DNA of 64,000 nt from Papio anubis (lineage: Eukaryota > Chordata > Mammalia > Primates > Cercopithecidae), in the NCBI RefSeq assembly GCF_008728515.1, contig NC_044980.1, positions 29,032,290 to 29,096,289 of the forward strand. The letters are read 5' to 3'. Under the pieces are notes generated by a model. The model was not told where the DNA came from. It was given only the letters and a program-made list of their open reading frames with translations, and searched no databases. The position numbers and the translations under genes were made by a program. Below, piece after piece: positions 60,203 to 64,000 of this stretch (positions are counted from its first letter, which is position 1; every line of letters starts with the position of its first letter).

Positions 60203-60222
60203 ACCAACTGAGAGACTTTCTT
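60203..60222. repeat. Target-site duplication, right copy
   Basis: accaactgagagactttctt; pairs with 59560-59579. Confidence 0.9.
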
Positions 60223-61229
60223 CATTTGATCATGCTGTGTAACCTACCAAGGATCAAGGGCTTCTCCTTGCTAAGGTCTCCATCTCCCAATCTTTGGTTT
60301 AGATCTCAAAATTTGATTGCCAAGAACACCCCATGGAAATTTGTTGGCTTCCAATAGGAGAGAGAGTCTCCTATTTCTATGAGGACAGTGAGCAACCTTC
60401 AGCTCATTAACTTCATCTCCAAGTAAGGAGGTGGGTTGGAGTATCATCTTAAATTTTTTTTGCTGAAATCTTTTGCCAGTCCTAACTTCTTTTTCTTCTG
60501 CAATTGCTTTTTCTTATTTTGTTGTTTGGTTTTGCTTTTCCTTCTTCTGGATTTGATCAACTTTTAATGTCCTATAGTGTATGAATGTGGAATTTCCACT
60601 CCAAATACAAAAGAGAACTTACTTTCAGGGCATTCTCAGGCAGTGGAGAATCTCATGAGGGTGTCTCAGAGGAAGCTCCTGTAATGTGTAGTAGCCCTAG
60701 CCAAGTTCCTTTCTTGGAAGAACAGATGAGTCTGTTTTCCATTATTTTATTCACTTTGCTAAAACATTAAGACAATATTGCAGAATACCAGCAGATAACT
60801 ATTAAAAAAACAAAACTCACACATTATTAAATTCAAATTTCCAAAATGATTTGTGTGATAAATTAGGCACTCCTGTCAAATATCATATGACTAACTGAGC
60901 TATGACCAAAACTAGTGACCTGGACAACTTAGCTGACCAGTTGTCTTGTATAATGGTATGAAAGGGAAAACAAAAGACTGCTGAAGTTATGCACTTACAG
61001 TTGCAACAGCTGACCTCTCAAAACTTCAAGACTAATAAGACAATTAGGTCCAATGGCCCTGGGAGTTTTCTCCTGCAAGAAACCAGGGTATTTTGAAATA
61101 AATTGCAACAAACTGATATGGAAACAGGTTGATAAGCTCAAATTAAACTAGGGCTTCTCTGAGGAAATAAGTGGTTTTCATGTCTCCTAATACTCTGCTT
61201 TAACCACTTTGGAGAAATTAACAAAATAA
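60223..61229 (+). other. Candidate ERV sequence (right piece) and unassigned DNA
   Basis: gatctcaaaatttgattgcc and caagaacaccccatggaaat read like retroviral leader or LTR-flank text; further right there is nothing I can name. The frame 60585-60770 has no recognisable domain. Confidence 0.3.
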
Positions 61230-62640
61230 CAAATAGTAGCTCTCGTCAGCCCTTATAGCCAAGGGAACTATTCTCTCAGTTATAAATCCCACCTTATCTG
61301 AAAAGCCTGTTCCTCAGAATAATGAAAGGTTAATACGGTGGGTCTACCTAATAAACCTATCATTTGTTTTAAATCTAAACCTTTGCCCTACTGGTCCATT
61401 GAGTTTGGCCTTCCTCCTATAGGCTATGAATGTGATACCCTCAGCCAATCTGGTGTATTCCTGGTACGCCCGGAAGCCCCAGTTAACCTTCTGGGTCAAT
61501 ATTTCCTCATTATCTGTAATACTCACATCTATTTTTCCCCAAAGGGGAAAATATTTTTAGAATTCAAACAATGGGATTGGGGGAAGCAAAGAAAAAAAAT
61601 CACCCTGATAATATGTCACATGTTGGCATTAGTGGCATAAGGATGCCCTCACGTGATTGGGAAAAAAAATGGAAAAACAATAATGCAATAAAGAGAAGGA
61701 GACTATAAGAATCCTTTTAAACTCTCTATTTTTTTCTGTTAGCCCCAAATATTGAGCAGTTAGTTGAAGTTGCTCCTTCCTAGGTATGATCTACCCCAAT
61801 TGTGAAGATAACCCACTCTGCCATTTTAATTCCTTAAAATGAAAAGAAAGCTACCAGGAAGTTATCAGGATACATGGTGGCAGACAATCCTAGGGATAAT
61901 TGTTCTCAGGTATGGGGAATACACTAATAGAAATATGATAAAAAATCTGTCAGCCACAATAGGACAGGTTACTTAATATACTCCAAAGAGCATTGCAGTA
62001 CAACAAATGTCTCTGAATTCCTTGGATCAAACAGCGCTGAATAAAAGAGCTGCTGTAGACTTTCTCCTAACCAAACCAGGAAGTATCTGTGCAGTCGATC
62101 GCACCATCAGCTTCACTCTCATCACCATTTCAGGTGAACTAGAGACTCGTATTGACATAATTACCAAGTGAGTTAAGTGGTTACAAGAGGTACAAAATAT
62201 TCAACTTCTTAATGTGCTATACTCTTGTCTTTCTATGGAAGTACAAAATTTCTTTTAGTCTGCAACTCAAACCTTTGTTATAATCATAGCCTCTGTCCCA
62301 CTTATTATCAATGAAATCGCTTATGTTATAAATAATCAACTGCTATATGTCATCTGCTAAGACCAAAATTATGGTTGCACAGTGTACAGAACAGATAGAC
62401 TGAACCCATTAGCCTAGATACAGTTCCATTTTATACTTCTAGAAAGCCCAATTTGGCTCAGACCTAGATTAATCTCATTATCATTCACCTTTTTGCCTCC
62501 AACATGGGACATGACTTTCCGGGAATGAGCCTTCTCAGAACCAAGGGCCAAAAAGGACTTTTAAGTGTGATCGTCTATGTTCTTTAAAGAGAAATCTCAA
62601 TCTAAAGGAGAAAATGTGAAAATAAGTGAACAGAAAAGCT
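61230..62640 (+). pseudogene. Class I endogenous retrovirus env-like remnant
   Basis: In intact relatives env encodes a surface and a transmembrane subunit. Two open stretches remain: 61338-61640 (100 codons, surface-like, Pro/Cys-containing) and 62007-62171 (about 54 codons, leucine heptads followed by ICAV, as in the ectodomain of a transmembrane subunit, ending at a TGA). They are in different frames and separated by stops, and the part after 62171, where a membrane anchor would lie, is broken. Downstream gggacatgactttccgggaa may mark the env 3' end. No 3' LTR was identified before the L1 tail at 62750. Not functional; family not assigned. Confidence 0.5.
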
Positions 62641-62749
62641 GATCAGCACAGGCCCCTTCTAAATTCCTGTTCTGACCCAGGAATGTGTGTTCTTGCTAAA
62701 GCCCATAGAATATATAACACCAAAAGCAAGCCCAAATGCAAGCCAGGAA

Positions 62750-62930
62750 CTTAAGATAATAATGACGTGTCAGTGTAGGTTCACTGACCGTAAAAATGTA
62801 CTACTCAGGTGCATGATGCTGACAGTGGGAGAGGCTGTACATTTATGGAGGCAAGGAGTATATGATAACTTTCTGTATTTTTGCATAAAATTAGTATAAA
62901 CATAAAATACTCTAAAAAATAAAAGTATTA
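62750..62930 (+). mobile_element. Old L1M 3' UTR end
   Basis: acgtgtcagtgtaggttcac, gacagtgggagaggctgtac, gaggcaaggagtatatgata and ctctaaaaaataaaagtatt match the terminal 3' UTR of L1MB/L1MC-type elements, ending in an A-rich tail with AATAAA. Confidence 0.7.
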
Positions 62931-62981
62931 AATATAATATGTATAAAATAACATATACAATGAATAAAAATATATACTATA

Positions 62982-63040
62982 ACACACACATGCATGTGTG
63001 TGTGAGTGTGCATGTGTGTGTGTGGATCTGTGTGTATACA
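62982..63040. repeat. Alternating CA/TG tract
   Basis: acacacacatgcatgtgtgt, then gtgagtgtgcatgtgtgtgt. The purine-pyrimidine alternation is nearly continuous and acacacatgcatgtgtgt is a perfect inverted repeat. Confidence 0.9.
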
Positions 63041-63064
63041 CCATTTTATATATCCATTTATGTA

Positions 63065-63637
63065 TGCATGGAACTTAGGTGGATCCCATATTTTGGCTAT
63101 TGTGAATAATGGTGCAGTGAACATGGAAATACAGATATCTTTTCAGCATACTGATTTTATTTCCTCTGGATATACAGCCAATAGTAGAATTCCTGGATTA
63201 TATGGTAGCTATATTTTTAAGTTTTTGAGGAACACCCATATTATTTTTCATAATGTCTGTATTAATTTACATGCCCATGAATAGTGCTCAAGTTTTCCCT
63301 TTTCTCCACATCCTCACCAAGACATGTTTCCTTTCATCTTTTTGATGACAGCCATTCTAACAGGTGTGAGATGATATCTCACTGTGGTTTTAATTTGCAT
63401 TTTTCTGATTCGCGGTTTGAAGCATTGGTTTATATACCCATTGGCCATTTGTATGTCTTCTTTAGAGTAATTTCTATTCAGATGCTTTGCAAATTTTGTA
63501 ATGGGGTTATTTGTTTTCTTAGCATCAAGTTGCTTGAGTTCCTTATATATTTTGGATATTAACCCCTTATCAGATATGTGGTTTGCAAATATTTTTTCTC
63601 ATTCCATAGGGTGTATCTTCACTTTGTTAATTGTCAA
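63065..63637 (-). mobile_element. Old L1M, inverted 5' segment
   Basis: Antisense ORF2 C-terminal text: ttttggctattgtgaataat, tacagccaatagtagaattc, tctccacatcctcaccaaga, ggtgtgagatgatatctcac and ttatcagatatgtggtttgc. At about 63638 the strand flips. Confidence 0.8.
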
Positions 63638-64000
63638 AAAATGACAGTTCTGTAATTTGCAAAACAATGAATGAACTCGAAAGACATTATGTTAAGTGAA
63701 ATCAACCAGGCATAGAAAGACAACTACTGCATGGTCTTATTTATATGTGGAATATTAAAAGGTGAACTTATAGACATAGAAAGTAAAATGGTGGTTACCA
63801 GGAGCTGGGACAAAGGGAGGAGTGATGAGATGTTGGTTAAAGAATATGAGATTTTACTTAGAGTAATAAGTTCAAGAGATCTATTTACAATATGGCAACT
63901 ACAGCTAATAACAACGTATTGCATTCTCAAAAGTTACTAATTGAGTAGATTTTAAGTATTTTCACCGTTAAAAAAATGTTTGACGTAAAGAATGTGTTAA
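63638..64000 (+). mobile_element. Old L1M, 3' segment in sense, runs to the window end
   Basis: aaagacattatgttaagtga, aatcaaccaggcatagaaag, actactgcatggtcttattt and ggtggttaccaggagctggg are the sense ORF2 end and 3' UTR. In L1 coordinates it begins where the antisense arm leaves off, so with 63065-63637 it forms one 5'-inverted plus-strand L1. The tail lies at or beyond the window edge. Confidence 0.8.

Noticed and set aside
59255..60800. Calling a complete ERV with LTRs from 59255 to 62640
   Set aside because: Neither LTR ends, a primer-binding site nor gag/pol text could be shown; only the env-like part is supported.

Overview
The window is primate nuclear DNA, most likely human. The evidence is antisense and sense Alu copies with A-rich tails, a THE1-type solo LTR, L1PA-lineage LINE-1 copies, a near full-length Tigger1 DNA transposon and a processed pseudogene of ZCCHC10. 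The sequence is AT-rich and CpG-poor. I find no intact protein-coding gene, no recognisable exon series, no tRNA or rRNA, no CRISPR array and no bacterial-type operon. It reads as intergenic or deep intronic DNA. Almost every open frame is a fragment of a transposon, a translated microsatellite, or chance.

Layout. 0-10 kb: an LTR copy, an old L1 tail, an ancient unassigned repeat, a 5'-inverted L1 with a perfect 17-bp target-site duplication (3852-4592), L2 and MIR relics, an ERVL/MaLR-type LTR and a reverse Alu. 10-21 kb: old L1 blocks, one (12525-15375) carrying a younger L1 nested in it, a hAT-like relic and a rearranged Alu. 21.8-25.8 kb: the 5' part of an old L1 split by Tigger1 (23102-25232), whose transposase has lost its start codon, part of its core and its catalytic aspartates. 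26-36 kb: microsatellites, an Alu flanked by an unusually long direct duplication of about 113 bp (31321-32080), ERVL-like pol debris and a second LTR inflated by an AT tract. 36-46 kb: old L1 ORF2 pieces, then a 2.7-kb L1PA copy on the minus strand directly abutting an antisense ZCCHC10 retrocopy. 46-52 kb: a GC-richer block I cannot name, a MIR, an Alu with a degenerate target duplication and an MLT1-like LTR tail. 52-64 kb: a 3-kb 5'-inverted L1, the THE1-type LTR, an old L1 endonuclease-domain fragment, a third 5'-inverted L1 with a 20-bp duplication, class I ERV env-like debris, and an old L1 that is also inverted.

The genes do not work together as a pathway; the content is a layered record of retrotransposition. 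I looked for a previously undescribed system and do not see one. The most distinctive signals are the 113-bp duplication around the chr-local Alu, the L1/ZCCHC10 junction with a 20-A tract at the pseudogene's far end, and the recurrence of twin-primed (5'-inverted) L1 copies. Family names rest on recalled consensus sequences; no search was run. Boundaries of old repeats are approximate to tens of bases.
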